From positions 5,580,001 through 5,644,000 of the forward strand of contig NZ_JBHSWE010000001.1 of assembly GCF_042661465.1 (NCBI RefSeq): a stretch of 64,000 bases of DNA, written 5' to 3'. Source of the stretch: Marinobacterium_A aestuariivivens. Its GTDB lineage: Bacteria; Pseudomonadota; Gammaproteobacteria; Pseudomonadales; Balneatricaceae. A program made the position numbers and the translations under genes. How positions within the stretch are numbered: position 1 is the stretch's first letter; every line of letters begins with the position of its first letter. Shown here in pieces: positions 26,643 through 36,962 of this stretch. The notes beneath the pieces were generated by a model, which was given only the letters and a program-made list of their open reading frames with translations, was not told where the DNA came from and ran no database searches.

Positions 26643-27379
26643 TCAGGAAAGGGTCAGGTAGCCGGTCAGCTGGTAGCCGATCAGCATGAAGCCGGCCGAC
26701 ATCAGCACCACATTGGCCGCGAAGGCGTGCCGGGCAAAGCCCTCGGTACGGCGCCAGGCGTTCATCGCGATCAGGATCGCACCAAGCGCCAGCAGCTGGC
26801 CGATCTCCACCCCGACGTTGAACGCCAGAATGTTCGCGACCAGACCGTCTTCGGACAGCGTAAAGTCCTGCAGCTTGGTGGCGAGACCGAAGCCGTGGAA
26901 GAAACCGAAGATCAGCACCGCCGCCCGGGTGTCGGGCTGAAAGCCGAACCAGCGCCGGAAGGCCCCAGGTTGTCCAGTGCCTTATAGACGACGGATAGCC
27001 CGATAATGGCGTCGACGATGTACGGGTTGACGTGGGTACCGCTCAGTACCCCGTACAGCAGCGTCACGCTGTGGCCGACGGCGAACAGCGTGACGTAGAC
27101 GCCGACCTCTTTCATGCGATAGAGGAAGAAGATCACACCGAGCAGAAACAGCAGGTGATCGTAGCCGGTCACCATATGCTTGGCACCGAGATAGATGAAG
27201 GGCAGCAGTTGGGCGCCACTGGCCTTTTCGATGAACAGGGCATCACCCTCGGCAACGCCGTGGGCCAGGGCTGCGGAGGCACCGCCCATGGCCAGAACAT
27301 GAACCGCCAGGCAAAGCACTGCGCGAAGTGAAGTTCCGGCGATGCATGCAACCCCGGTGTCGATATCTGGAAAATTCAT
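26643..27379 (-). CDS. HupE/UreJ-like membrane protein
   Basis: Start set at the ATG at 27379 (MNFPDIDTGVACIAG); a signal-like segment (VLCLAVHVLAMGGASAALAHG) follows. The HupE core is present: GAKHMVTGYDHLLFLLGVIFFL, VTLFAVGHSVTLLYGVL and GFFHGFGLATKLQD. The frame breaks near 26962; one G added to GGGG gives LDNLGAFRRWFGFQPDTRAAVLIFGF and a protein of about 245 residues. Family members are proposed to carry nickel or cobalt; this subgroup is uncharacterised. This is the second HupE-like gene in the window (see 1-498). Confidence 0.8.
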
Positions 27380-27685
27380 AATCGTCGCTGCAATCTGCCA
27401 CTCTTCAAATGCGGTGGGTATCACTTAACCATTATTGGCCGGCAGATTGAATTGAACTTGGGACCCACTACCTCGGCACTACACCGAAAAAGCTCAACAC
27501 AGCCTGGTAACCGCACTTCTATACCGGGCACCTGTACTGGTCAGCGCGACCATGAAGATCGTCAGCAATGATCTTCGGGCCGGGTTATTGTATCGAAGCG
27601 CTATAACCGGCCCGGCAGGCATGACGCGAGGGTTGCCTGAGGCGATGGACTATGCTGTGAGAACATCTCAACCGGCCCCTGTTCC

Positions 27686-28924
27686 ATGGAAACACTGCTA
27701 ATCGTTCTGGTTCTGCTGGTCGCGACCCGTCTTGGCGGGCTTGTTGCGGCAAGGCTTCGGCAACCGATGCTGGTTGGCGAACTCCTGGCCGGCGTCGCCC
27801 TGGGCCTGATGCTGGCCAGCTTCAAATTCAACCTTCCGCTGATCGAACTGGGCCGGGAACACCATGTGATGGCGCTCACCGACCTCGGCATTTTCTTTCT
27901 GATGCTCCTCGGGGGCCTCGAGATGCGCCCCCGCGAACTGGTCGAATCCGGAGTCCGCTCGATGACGGTGGCGGCCTGTGCCATGGTACTGCCGCTTTCA
28001 GCCGGTTTCGCCGTCACCTGGCTCTGGCTGCCCTCTTCCGATCTGCGCTTCGCCCAGTCACTGTTCGTCGGTACCGCATTGTCCATCACCGCAGTACCGG
28101 TGACGATCCGGGTACTTATGGACATGAACCGTCTCAACACCCGCGTCGGCAGGCTGATCGTCTCGGCCGCGGTGTTCGACGACCTGCTGAGTCTGGTCCT
28201 GCTCAGCATCCTCACCGCGATCCTCGGAAGCGGCCAGGTTCCGGGCGGCTTGACACTTGCGCTAATACCGCTGCGCGTACTGCTCTTCGTGACGCTGGTC
28301 TTCGCCTTCGGCACCTTTCTGTTGCCGCGCCTGACGCGATGGGTGATCGGCCTCGATGTCGAAGAAATGGGATTCAGCTTTCTGCTGGTGATGGGCGCCC
28401 TTTTTTCGCTGCTGGCGGAACTGCTGGGGCTGCATTTCATCCTCGGCGCTTTCGCCGCAGGCCTTTTCTTCGGCCGGGAAACGGTCGACAGCCAGTTGTA
28501 CGACGACCTGCGTCACAAAGTCACGGCGATCACCACCGGCTTTCTGGCGCCCATTTTCTTCGCTTCGATCGGACTCGAACTGGACCTTTCGGCGATCGCA
28601 GAAGTGCCGCTGTTCCTGCTTTCACTGATCGTCGTCGCCTTTCTCGGCAAACTCCTCGGGGCGGCACTGCCGGCGCGGCTGTTCGGCCTTTCGCCGCAAG
28701 AGGCCTGGGCAGTCGGTACGGCCATGAGTGCCCGCGGTGCCGTCGAACTCATCATCGCCGGCATTGCATTACGTGCCGGCCTGTTCGAGTCGAATGCGGG
28801 GGATTCCGCCATCGTCGCCAATCTTTTCTCGGCGGTGGTGCTGGTCGCCATTGTCACCACCATCGCGGCACCGATCGGTCTGCGACTGATACTGTCACGG
28901 GCCGGCGGAGACCGCACACCATGA
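27686..28924 (+). CDS. Kef/CPA2-type cation:proton antiporter
   Basis: A 412-residue polytopic protein with the monovalent cation:proton antiporter-2 pattern: RQPMLVGELLAGVALG, DLGIFFLMLLGGLEM, a discontinuous helix VGTALSITAVPVTIRVL, the VFDDLLSLVLL aspartate pair and TAMSARGAVELIIAGIAL. No TrkA-N domain is attached. The stop overlaps the next start by four bases (ATGA), so translation is coupled to the HlyD-like adaptor. Pairing an ion antiporter with an ABC efflux set is unusual. Confidence 0.88.
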   Translation: METLLIVLVLLVATRLGGLVAARLRQPMLVGELLAGVALGLMLASFKFNLPLIELGREHHVMALTDLGIFFLMLLGGLEMRPRELVESGVRSMTVAACAMVLPLSAGFAVTWLWLPSSDLRFAQSLFVGTALSITAVPVTIRVLMDMNRLNTRVGRLIVSAAVFDDLLSLVLLSILTAILGSGQVPGGLTLALIPLRVLLFVTLVFAFGTFLLPRLTRWVIGLDVEEMGFSFLLVMGALFSLLAELLGLHFILGAFAAGLFFGRETVDSQLYDDLRHKVTAITTGFLAPIFFASIGLELDLSAIAEVPLFLLSLIVVAFLGKLLGAALPARLFGLSPQEAWAVGTAMSARGAVELIIAGIALRAGLFESNAGDSAIVANLFSAVVLVAIVTTIAAPIGLRLILSRAGGDRTP

Positions 28925-29883
28925 CGGGCAAAGCCTGGGTCTGGACGGCGTTGACGATCGCCGCCGTCGCTGTCGCCTCTTACATCCTGTTTCGGGTGCT
29001 GAGTCCCACTCCGCTGCCAGAAGGTATTCTCTATGGCAGCGGACATATCGAGGGAACGGAGATCAGGGTCAGCGCCGAGACCAGCGGCCGCGTGCTCGAT
29101 AGCCGGATGGAAGAAGGGCAGCCGGTTCGGGCTGGCGAACTGCTGGCCAGCCTCGATGACCGCGAGCTACGAATCCGTCAGGCATTGACCGAAGCCGAGC
29201 TGGCGGCCATCCGTCAAGGAATCCAGGCCCGGCAGGCGCAACTGGAGGTCTGGCACCATCATGTCGACACCGCCGCGTCGGACCATGAACGTTTTCTCAA
29301 GCTGCGTCAGACTGGTGCCGCGACGCCGCAACAGCTGGCCGGCGCCGAAGACCGCCTCAAGGAGGCGCAGGGCCAGGTCAGATTTCTGCAGGCGCAACTG
29401 GCCGAAAGCGAGGCCCGACTGCAGGCCGCCCGGCAGAACCTGCGACTGCTGAAACTGCAACTCGAAAAGACGCAAATCAGGGCACCCGTCGACGGTACCC
29501 TGATCGTCAAGGCGATCGAGGCCGGAGAACTCGCCAGTCAGGGTACCGCGATTGCGATGCTGGTCGACCTTTCGCGGCTCAGGCTCAGGGTGTACATCTC
29601 GGAACGACTGATCGGCAGGGTCCGGCTCGGCAACGAGGCAAGGGTCCGGATAGACGCCTTTCCCGATCGCTATTTCGAGGCACGGGTCTCGCTGATCGAT
29701 CAGCGAGCCCAGTTCACGCCGCGGGACGTGCACCTGCCGGAAGAGCGCGCCCGCATGGTCTTCGGCATCGAGCTTTCGCTGGACAATTCCGATGGCTTCC
29801 TGAAACCCGGCATGCCGGCCGACGCCTGGATTCGCTGGACCCCTGACCAGTCATGGCCGGAACGGCTTGAGGTCCCGAGATAG
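28921..29883 (+). CDS. HlyD-family periplasmic adaptor
   Basis: A 320-residue membrane-fusion protein: one N-terminal anchor (WVWTALTIAAVAVASYILF), a biotinyl-lipoyl half-motif (VSAETSGRVLDSRMEEGQPV), a coiled-coil hairpin (about residues 80-190, rich in Q, A, L, E), the second lipoyl half (TQIRAPVDGTLIVKAIEAGE) and beta-barrel. It is of the YbhG type that works with YbhFSR ABC exporters. It is flanked without gaps by the antiporter gene and the ABC ATPase gene. Confidence 0.87.
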   Translation: MTGKAWVWTALTIAAVAVASYILFRVLSPTPLPEGILYGSGHIEGTEIRVSAETSGRVLDSRMEEGQPVRAGELLASLDDRELRIRQALTEAELAAIRQGIQARQAQLEVWHHHVDTAASDHERFLKLRQTGAATPQQLAGAEDRLKEAQGQVRFLQAQLAESEARLQAARQNLRLLKLQLEKTQIRAPVDGTLIVKAIEAGELASQGTAIAMLVDLSRLRLRVYISERLIGRVRLGNEARVRIDAFPDRYFEARVSLIDQRAQFTPRDVHLPEERARMVFGIELSLDNSDGFLKPGMPADAWIRWTPDQSWPERLEVPR

Positions 29884-31622
29884 ATGACGGCGCAGGCTGG
29901 CGGAGAGCGAATCATCGAGGCACGGGGACTGGGCAGACGCTTTGGTCGCCACGAAGCGCTGACGGGTATCGATTTGCAGATCGGTCGTGGCGAAATATTC
30001 GGAATCCTGGGCCCCGATGGTGCAGGCAAGACCACCCTGATGCAGCTGCTGGCGGCGATCCTGGATCCGACCGCCGGCCGATGCCGTGTGCTGGGTTTCG
30101 ATACCCGGAGTGAAGCCTCCGAGATAACGGCGCGTGTCGGTTACATGTCACAGGGCTTCACGCTGTACGACCGTCTGAGCGTCGAGGAAAACCTGGCGTT
30201 TTCAGCCCGCATTCGCGGCGTGTCCAAGGCGACATACCGGCAGCGACGTCAACGACTGCTGCAGATGGCGGGCCTTCAACAGGCCGTCGACCGCGAGGCT
30301 CGCGTCCTGTCGGGCGGCATGCGCAAGAAACTGTCCCTTTGCACCAACCTGATTCACGAGCCCGAGCTTCTGCTTCTGGACGAACTCAGCCTCGGTGTCG
30401 ATCCGGTATCGCGCCAGGCGTTGTGGAAGATGCTCCGCGCCTTTCGTGAGTCAGGGATGACCATCGTCCTGACGACACCTTATATGGATGAGGCCGGCAC
30501 CTGCGACCGGCTGGCATTTCTGTACCGGGGGCGCCTGCTGGCCGTGGACACCCCCGGCGCCTTGAAGCACCAGGCGCATGGGCGGATCTACGAAGTGTTG
30601 ACGTCTCATCCGGCGGCGGTACAGGCACTGCTCGCCGACTATCCCCAGGTCATCAGCGGACAGTGGCTCGCCGACCGTTATCGCTTTCAGCTCGACAACG
30701 ATCAGGGCATACCGGCACCGCTGCAGCCGAAACTCGAAGCCCTTGGCAGCCTGACGCCGTCCGCGCCCGACCTGGAAAACGCCTTTGTACAGCTGACGTC
30801 GCAGCCGGACGATCGTCTCGCGACAACCGGCTCGCGCAGTCCCGAACCCGGTCGGGCCGGCCATGGGACGGCCATTGCCGCCGCCGATATCAGTGTCCGC
30901 TTCGGCGAATTCACGGCCGTGAAGCAGGTATCCTTCCGTATCGCCGCCGGCGAGGTGATCGGCTGGCTGGGACCGAACGGCGCCGGCAAGACCACCCTGA
31001 TCCGCGTACTTTGCGGCCTGCAACGCCCGAGCGCCGGCGAAGCCCGGATCGCCGGCCTGCCACTGGCGGCCGCATCGGCACAGATCAAGGCCCGCATCGG
31101 CTATATGTCGCAGCGCTTTTCGCTCTACCCCGACCTCAGCGTGATCGAGAACCTGCGCTTCTTCGCCGGCGTCTATGGCCTCTCGGGGCAACGCCGGCGC
31201 GATGCGATCCGCTGGGTCAAACCCTGGTCGGCATCGACGGCACAGACGATGACCGCACCGAAGCACTCTCCGGCGCCCTGCGCCAGCGACTGGCACTGGC
31301 CTGCGCCATCATGCACAGACCTTCGGTCCTCTTCCTCGATGAGCCGACCGCCGGTATCGATCCCCTGGCACGCCGCCGGTTCTGGCAACTGATCCAGCGC
31401 CTGGCCCAATCCGGCATGGCGATCCTGGTCACCACCCATTATCTCGAAGAGGCCCATTACTGCCACCGGCTCGGGCTGATGCACAACGGCCGACTGATTG
31501 CCCTGGGCACGCTTGCCGAACTGCGAAGCGGACTGCAGCCTCCGGATCCAGAGGCTCCTGTGGATGCCGTTTTCATGGCCTATCTGAACCGCTCATCGAC
31601 TGCCACCGGGGACGCACCATGA
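29884..31622 (+). CDS. ABC exporter ATPase with two nucleotide-binding domains
   Basis: Two ABC domains in one chain (YbhF/YhiH-like, about 579 residues after repair). First domain: Walker A GPDGAGKTT, signature LSGGMRKKLSL, Walker B LLLLDELSLGVDP, which lacks the usual DEP. Second domain: Walker A GPNGAGKTT, signature LSGALRQRLALA, Walker B VLFLDEPTAGIDP and VTTHYLEEAHY. The frame breaks near 31216; one added G gives IRWGQTLVGIDGTDDDRTEA and continues to the stop at 31620-31622. The stop overlaps the first permease start. It energises export by the two following permeases. Confidence 0.87.
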
Positions 31623-32712
31623 ATCCTGCCCGCATCGGTGCCGTCATCACCAAGGAAACGCGGGAGATCCTGCGCGACCCCATTACGCTGGGCGTCGCCC
31701 TGCTGATGCCGCTGGTTATGCTGTTTCTGTTCGGTTATGCCATTTCGCTCGACCTGCGCAGCGCCTCCTGGGCGTACTCGACGAGGACCGCAGCCCGGCC
31801 AGCCGTGCGCTGATCGAGCACTTCAGCGCCCACGAATCCTTCCACCTCAGCCGGTCCCTCGCAACCGTCCGGGAGGTGGAGCAGGCGTTGCAACGCAGCC
31901 AGCTGGACCTGGTGCTGGTGATTCCAGCGGGTCTGAACGACAGCCTGCTGCGACGGGAACAACCGGTCATTCAGGTCCTGGTCGACGGCACCTACTCAAC
32001 GACGGCCCTGCTGGCGGCGGGCTATGCCGAAGCCTTGGCTGCGAGTTTCGGTACGGCGCCCAAGGCGAGCTTGAGACTCGAGACCCGGGTCTGGTACAAC
32101 CCGTCGCTGAAAAGCGTTAATTACGTCGTACCCGGCCTCTATGCCGTGATATTGCTGGCATTCCCGCCGCTGTTAACCGCACTCGGCATCGTACGCGAGA
32201 AGGAAAGCGGTACGATTCAGTCGATTTTCGCCTCGCCGCTGACCTCCAGCGAGTTCATTTTCGGCAAACTGGTGCCCTACAGTCTGATCGCGCTGCTGCA
32301 GATGCTCATCGTGGTAGCCTTCGGCTATTTCTGGTTCGGCGTGCCGTTTCGGGGCAGTGTCGTCTTTCTGCTGGCAGCCGGTCTGATCTATGTGCTCTGT
32401 ACCGTGGGTATAGGCCTGCTGGTTTCGACGGTGACCCATACCCAGTTGACCGCCATGCTGCTGGCCCTGATCGTGACGCTGATGCCGTCCTTTCTGTTTT
32501 CCGGTCTGCTGTTTCCGATCTTCACGATGCCGGCGCTGCTGCAGCTATACGCCGCAATCTTTCCGGGGCGCTATTTCGTCGATATATCGCGCGGTATCGC
32601 ACTGAAAGGCACCGGGATCGACATCGTCTGGCTCCAGGTACTGGTGCTGGCCATCTATACCCTGGCGGTGTTTTTCCTCGCCAGTCGCCGGTTGAAGAAA
32701 AAGGTGGCCTGA
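31619..32712 (+). CDS. ABC-2 type permease (YbhS-like)
   Basis: ABC-2 permease: an N-terminal helix (LGVALLMPLVMLFLFGYAI), a large periplasmic domain (EVEQALQRSQLDLVLVIPAG) and five C-terminal helices with the typical GIVREKESGTIQSIFASPLTSSEF. The frame breaks near 31769; one added G gives SASWGVLDEDRSPASRAL, and the repaired protein has about 365 residues. Start ATG 31619 overlaps the ATPase stop (ATGA). Confidence 0.85.
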
Positions 32713-33803
32713 TGCGACTGAGCAGCCTGCTGGCCAAGGAGTTGATCCAGTTCTTTCGCGACCGGGTCATACTGCTACTGATCCTGTGGCTCTATACCGC
32801 GGAAGTGGTGATCTGTGCCTACGCCCTGGGACTGGATCTTCGGCATCTGCCGCTGGCCGTGCTCGATCACGATCGCAGTGCCACCAGCCGCGAACTGATC
32901 GATGCGCTGACCGGCAATGACGCCTTCGAGTTTACCGGCTATCCGCGGGACATGACGCAGGCAGAGCGGTGGCTGCAGGGCGGCCGTGCCCGCGCCGTGC
33001 TGGTCATACCCCAGGATTTTGCCGCAGTTCTGTTACGCGATGAAACCCCGACCCTGCAACTGCTGCTCGACGGCAGCGATGCCAATACCGCGGCGACCGC
33101 CCGCAACTACATCCTGCAGGGCCTGTCATCAATGCGGCCTGGCACGGATACCGGAACGACGCCCGCTGTCCGACCGGTCATACGCATCTGGTACAACCCG
33201 GACCTGACCTATACGCGCTTCATGGTGCTGTCGATGATCGCACTCGCCGCCCTGATGGTCGGCGTCATTCATCCGGCGGCGACCATCGTGCGCGAAAAAG
33301 AAATAGGTACCCTCGAGCAACTGCGGGTTACACCGGTGCGAATCAGCGAACTCTTCATCGCCAAGACGGTACCGACGCTGGTGATGGGCACGCTGTCGGT
33401 ATTCCCGAGCCTGCTGATCGTCTGGTGGTTCGACGTCCCGCTGCGTGGCAGTCTGTTGCTGTTCGTACTCTTGACCGCCCTCTTCCTGCTTAGCGCCATC
33501 GCCATCGGCGTGCTGGTCGCAGCGATCTGCCGGACACTGCAGCAGGCGTTGCTGCTGGCCTTCTTCGGCCTGTTTCCGATGATGTTCCTGTCCGGCACCC
33601 TGGCACCGGTCGCCAGCATGCCCGCACCGCTGCAGTACCTGTCGCTGCTGAGCCCCTTGCGCTACTACATGGACGTCATTCTCGGCATTTTCCTCAAGGG
33701 CAACGGCATCGCCGATCTTTGGCCGCAGGCGCTGGCGCTGGCGACGATCGGTGTGCTGCTGTTCGGTATGGCTGCGTACGTGTTTCGGCGCCAACAACCA
33801 TGA
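32712..33803 (+). CDS. ABC-2 type permease (YbhR-like)
   Basis: A 363-residue intact ABC-2 permease, paralogous to the preceding one: N-terminal KELIQFFRDRVILLLILWLY, periplasmic part with RWLQGGRARAVLVIPQDFA, and C-terminal TIVREKEIGTLEQLRVTPVR. Start overlaps the upstream stop (TGATG). With HlyD and the double ATPase it forms a complete export complex; the substrate is unknown. Confidence 0.88.
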   Translation: MRLSSLLAKELIQFFRDRVILLLILWLYTAEVVICAYALGLDLRHLPLAVLDHDRSATSRELIDALTGNDAFEFTGYPRDMTQAERWLQGGRARAVLVIPQDFAAVLLRDETPTLQLLLDGSDANTAATARNYILQGLSSMRPGTDTGTTPAVRPVIRIWYNPDLTYTRFMVLSMIALAALMVGVIHPAATIVREKEIGTLEQLRVTPVRISELFIAKTVPTLVMGTLSVFPSLLIVWWFDVPLRGSLLLFVLLTALFLLSAIAIGVLVAAICRTLQQALLLAFFGLFPMMFLSGTLAPVASMPAPLQYLSLLSPLRYYMDVILGIFLKGNGIADLWPQALALATIGVLLFGMAAYVFRRQQP

Positions 33804-33877
33804 ACGCCCACGCCTCCATGCCTTCGAGAAAACCGAGAGCTCAGAGGGAGCGCCTAGGGCCACGCAGGCCGGCCGTA

Positions 33878-34548
33878 TCAGATGAAATAACCCGCGATGA
33901 CAAGCCCACTGAGCGCCAGACTGCCGGAAACAAGGGCACTCAAGCGATTGCCGGTCAAATCGGCTCCCAATCCCAGTCGTGCCATCAACCACCTGAGCAC
34001 GATGAACAGCACTATCACCAGCATGCCATGGCTGATCCAGTGATGGCCGGTGGCGGCCGTCATCCACGCCAGCACCGTCTCGTTGTTTTGCTCCTTCAGG
34101 ACGACAAGCAGCGCATTCAGCAGACTGGTTATGGCCAGCGCCAGTCCGAAGACAGCGCTGTACTGTCCCACCGCCCTGTTTTTCAGGGTGGTATCCCCTG
34201 GGCTTGGGCGGCGAGCAACGCGACCTTGGCCCCCATGCTGACGAGGGCGCCGGCGCCCTCCATACTCAAGCCCAGGACAACGACCCAGCCCGACATCCAA
34301 AGCACCACGACTTTCAATTTCGCCCTGCCGGCGGTCAGACCGAAACCCGCGATGGGAAGATAGGTCGACAGCAGCAGCAGACTGAGGAACAGGTGTTCCT
34401 TGGTTTCCATGACGAACCCATGGGCGAAGGGCCAGGGACCGGCATTGATCAGCGCCTTGACGGGACCATAGAAATTCACATACCAGTGGCCGCCGGCAAC
34501 ATAGCTCAGCCACATGAACAGCGCACCGAGGAGACTGATCGGGCGCAT
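33878..34548 (-). CDS. Uncharacterised polytopic membrane protein
   Basis: Start set at the ATG at 34548 (MRPISLLGALFMWLSYVAGG), with GAGG just upstream. About six hydrophobic segments follow (HLFLSLLLLSTYLPIAGFGL, VVVLWMSGWVVVLGLSM, MLVIVLFIVLRWLM, SALVSGSLALSGLVIAGYF). The frame breaks at 34193-34196; one added G gives AAQAQGDTTLKNRAVGQYSAV, for about 223 residues. I do not recognise the family. It reads in the same direction as the cytochrome c gene upstream, so a link to electron transfer is possible. Confidence 0.55.
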
Positions 34549-34628
34549 CCTCGGGCGGCAACTCAAGGGTCAGCTCCACGGCATCAGTGGCTGGCAACAC
34601 CGTGCCGGTGGCGGAAAGCCATACAGAA

Positions 34629-35033
34629 TCAGTGGTGCCGCTGGTACTCGATACCGTTGGCCTCCTGCACTTCACGGATGAATTTGACGATCGCCGAGGA
34701 CTGGTAGAATCCGATGCCTTCCTGCTTCGGCATATCGCCATAGGGCCAGTGGTGCTGACGCACGCCGTTGCGCATCGCGTTGTAGATCGACTGGTCGCTG
34801 TGGTGACCGGGATTGTAGATCTGATGAATCAGGGGCGGGCCTTTCTCGGTCCCGGTGCCATTCTCACCGTGGCATTTGGCACAGGTTTCGTTAAAGGCCT
34901 GCTGGCCGAATTTCGCCATTTCGCTCAGGTTCGGCACGCTGACGTCAACATGGCCGTCGCGATGGCCGGCCAGCGCCGGCTGCACCAGGGCGCCGGCCAA
35001 CAACAGTACCGCCAGAGTCGCTTTCCGCTTCAT
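34629..35033 (-). CDS. Periplasmic c-type cytochrome
   Basis: A 134-residue secreted protein: signal peptide MKRKATLAVLLLAGALVQPALA, then one haem-binding motif (CAKCH, in NETCAKCHGENGTG) and candidate Met ligands (YNAMRNGVRQHHW or GDMPKQ). Class I-like, single haem. The nearby Cu-, ferritin- and MBL-type genes give no fixed partner. Frame intact. Confidence 0.85.
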   Translation of the reverse strand: MKRKATLAVLLLAGALVQPALAGHRDGHVDVSVPNLSEMAKFGQQAFNETCAKCHGENGTGTEKGPPLIHQIYNPGHHSDQSIYNAMRNGVRQHHWPYGDMPKQEGIGFYQSSAIVKFIREVQEANGIEYQRHH

Positions 35034-35060
35034 AATTGGCGTTCTCCTCTTGAGTAATGC

Positions 35061-35519
35061 TCAAATATCCTCGAGACGGTTGCCGCCCTGGGCCATCCGC
35101 ATCGCCTCGTGCGCCTCGATATCGATCAGATTCTGCAACAGCTCGCGTGCCGAGCCTGCGGCCGACTGGGCTTGCAGGTAGCGATAGAGTGCGATGACGC
35201 CATGGTGCTGTTCAAGCACGCGGGCCATCAGCTGCTCGATATCGAGGTTGTCATAGTCCGATTCGCACAGGCGTCCGCGCGCTGCCGGATTCTTGTCGAA
35301 ATATTCGTAGCACCAGGTATTGAGCGCACGGCTGCTGGCCATTGCCTCGAACCGGTCGATCACCCGGGCCAGCTTTTCCTCGTGCTGTTCCAGATAGTCG
35401 AGCAGCAAACGGGCCCGCTCGTTGAGGGCCCGGTCCTCGCAATGATGCAGGCAGCGGGACAACTGGCGATGAAAGCCGGCGGTCCAGTTCAGCACGTCTT
35501 TCAAAGTTTCGATTTGCAT
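35061..35519 (-). CDS. Ferritin-like/hemerythrin-like helical protein
   Basis: A 152-residue all-helical protein: MQIETLKDVLNWTAGFHRQLSRCLHHCED, LLLDYLEQHEEKLARVIDRFE, VLEQHHGVIALYRYLQA and LIDIEAHEAMRMAQG. The spacing of H and E residues (FHRQL, EQHEEKL, EQHHGV, EAHEAM) suggests a four-helix bundle that may bind di-iron. It is 27 bp upstream of the cytochrome start and 10 bp downstream of the MBL gene, so probably one operon. Exact role unknown. Confidence 0.6.
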   Translation of the reverse strand: MQIETLKDVLNWTAGFHRQLSRCLHHCEDRALNERARLLLDYLEQHEEKLARVIDRFEAMASSRALNTWCYEYFDKNPAARGRLCESDYDNLDIEQLMARVLEQHHGVIALYRYLQAQSAAGSARELLQNLIDIEAHEAMRMAQGGNRLEDI

Positions 35520-35529
35520 CTGTCTCTCC

Positions 35530-36884
35530 TTAGAGTGTCAGGGTCGTACCCTTCCTGGCCACCTCGGCGCGGAACGCCGTATGCAGGCCCAGATAGTCAC
35601 GCATGCCCTCCAGCGCCTCGGGCTCGCCATGCACCAGCCGGATGGCGGTATCCTGTTTGAGTGCGCTCTTATCGAGCCACTGGGCGAGTTCCAGGTAGTC
35701 CCCATGGCCCGACAGCCCCGCGAGTACCCGGACGTCGGCGCGCATCGGTACCCACTTGCCATGGATCTTGACCGCTTCGGCACCGGACGTCATTTTCGCG
35801 CCCCGGGTTCCGCCGGCCTGGTAGCCGGTAAAGAGCACCGTCGTTCCGGGATTGCCCAGCAGCCGCTTGAAGTGGTGCAGAATCCGACCGCCGGAGGCCA
35901 TGCCGCTACCGGCGATGATGATATGGGGGTAGGCCTGCCCGGCCAGGGCCTTCGATGCCTCGACGCTGCGGGTATAGGTCGGCACCTGGCACATGGCCTT
36001 GCACTGCTGCGGTGTCAGCCGGTGCTGGCTGTGATAGCGGCAGTAGATATCGGAGACGTCGATGGCCATGGGGCTGTCGAGATAGATCGGCAGCCGGGGA
36101 ATACTGCCGTTCGCCATCAGTGTCGTCAGCATATGCTGCAGCAATTGCGCACGCCCGACGGCAAAGGAGGGAATCAGCACCGCCCCGCCCTTCTGCGCCG
36201 CGCCGTTGACCGCATCAGCCAGCTGCGCCCAGGGTCCGTGTCCGGATGCCGGCGGTTGCCGTAGGTCGACTCCAGCAACAGCAGGTCGAGCTCGGGCAGC
36301 GGCTGCGGCGGTTGCATGAAGATATCGTCCGGCCGCCCCACGTCGCCGGAAAAGCCCACTCTCCTGCCTTCCGCCTCCAGAATGATACTGGCGGCGCCGA
36401 GAATATGACCGGCCGGTTGCAGATGGAACCGGATATCGGCTATCGAGACGTCTTCACCGAAATCGACCGTTCGAAACAGTGCCATGCAGTCTTCGGCTGT
36501 CCGCCGGTCATACAGCGGCGCCGGCGACCGGTGCCGGCCGATACGGTGTTTGGCGTAGAATCGGGCATCCTCTTCCTGCAGATGGCCACTGTCGGCCAGC
36601 AGGATGCGGCACAGGTCCCGCGTCGCATGATGGGTGTAAACCGGCCCGCGGAACCCCTGATGGTACAGCACCGGCAGATAGCCGGAATGATCCAGATGGG
36701 CATGTGTCAGCAGCACCGCATCGAGCGACGCGAAATCGAGTGGTAAAGGCTGCCAGTTGCGTTCACGCAGCCACTTGAATCCCTGGAAGAGGCCGCAATC
36801 CACCAGTACCCGGGTCTTGCCGGTCTCGACCAGGTACTTGGACCCGGTGACGGTTTCGGTTCCGCCAAGGAAGGTGATGTTCAT
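35530..36884 (-). CDS. MBL-fold beta-CASP hydrolase (RNA-processing type)
   Basis: MNITFLGGTETVTGSKYLVE and LLTHAHLDHSGYLPVL give the metallo-beta-lactamase core (HxHxDH); GHILGAASIILE and GFSGDVGRPDD follow. The second part has the beta-CASP segment (IIIAGSGMASGGRILHHF) and GLSGHGDYLEL. Such proteins resemble archaeal and bacterial CPSF-type RNA nucleases. The frame breaks near 36225; one added C gives DTDPWAQLADAVNGAAQKGG, for about 451 residues. Whether it acts on RNA here is unproven; the operon with ferritin-like and cytochrome genes is unusual for a ribonuclease. Confidence 0.82.
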
Positions 36885-36962
36885 CGTCGATACCTCTCAT
36901 CCGGCCGGACAGTCCCGACAGCGAGGCCTGCCCGGTTAACGAAGGATTGCGGGCTCGGGCTG

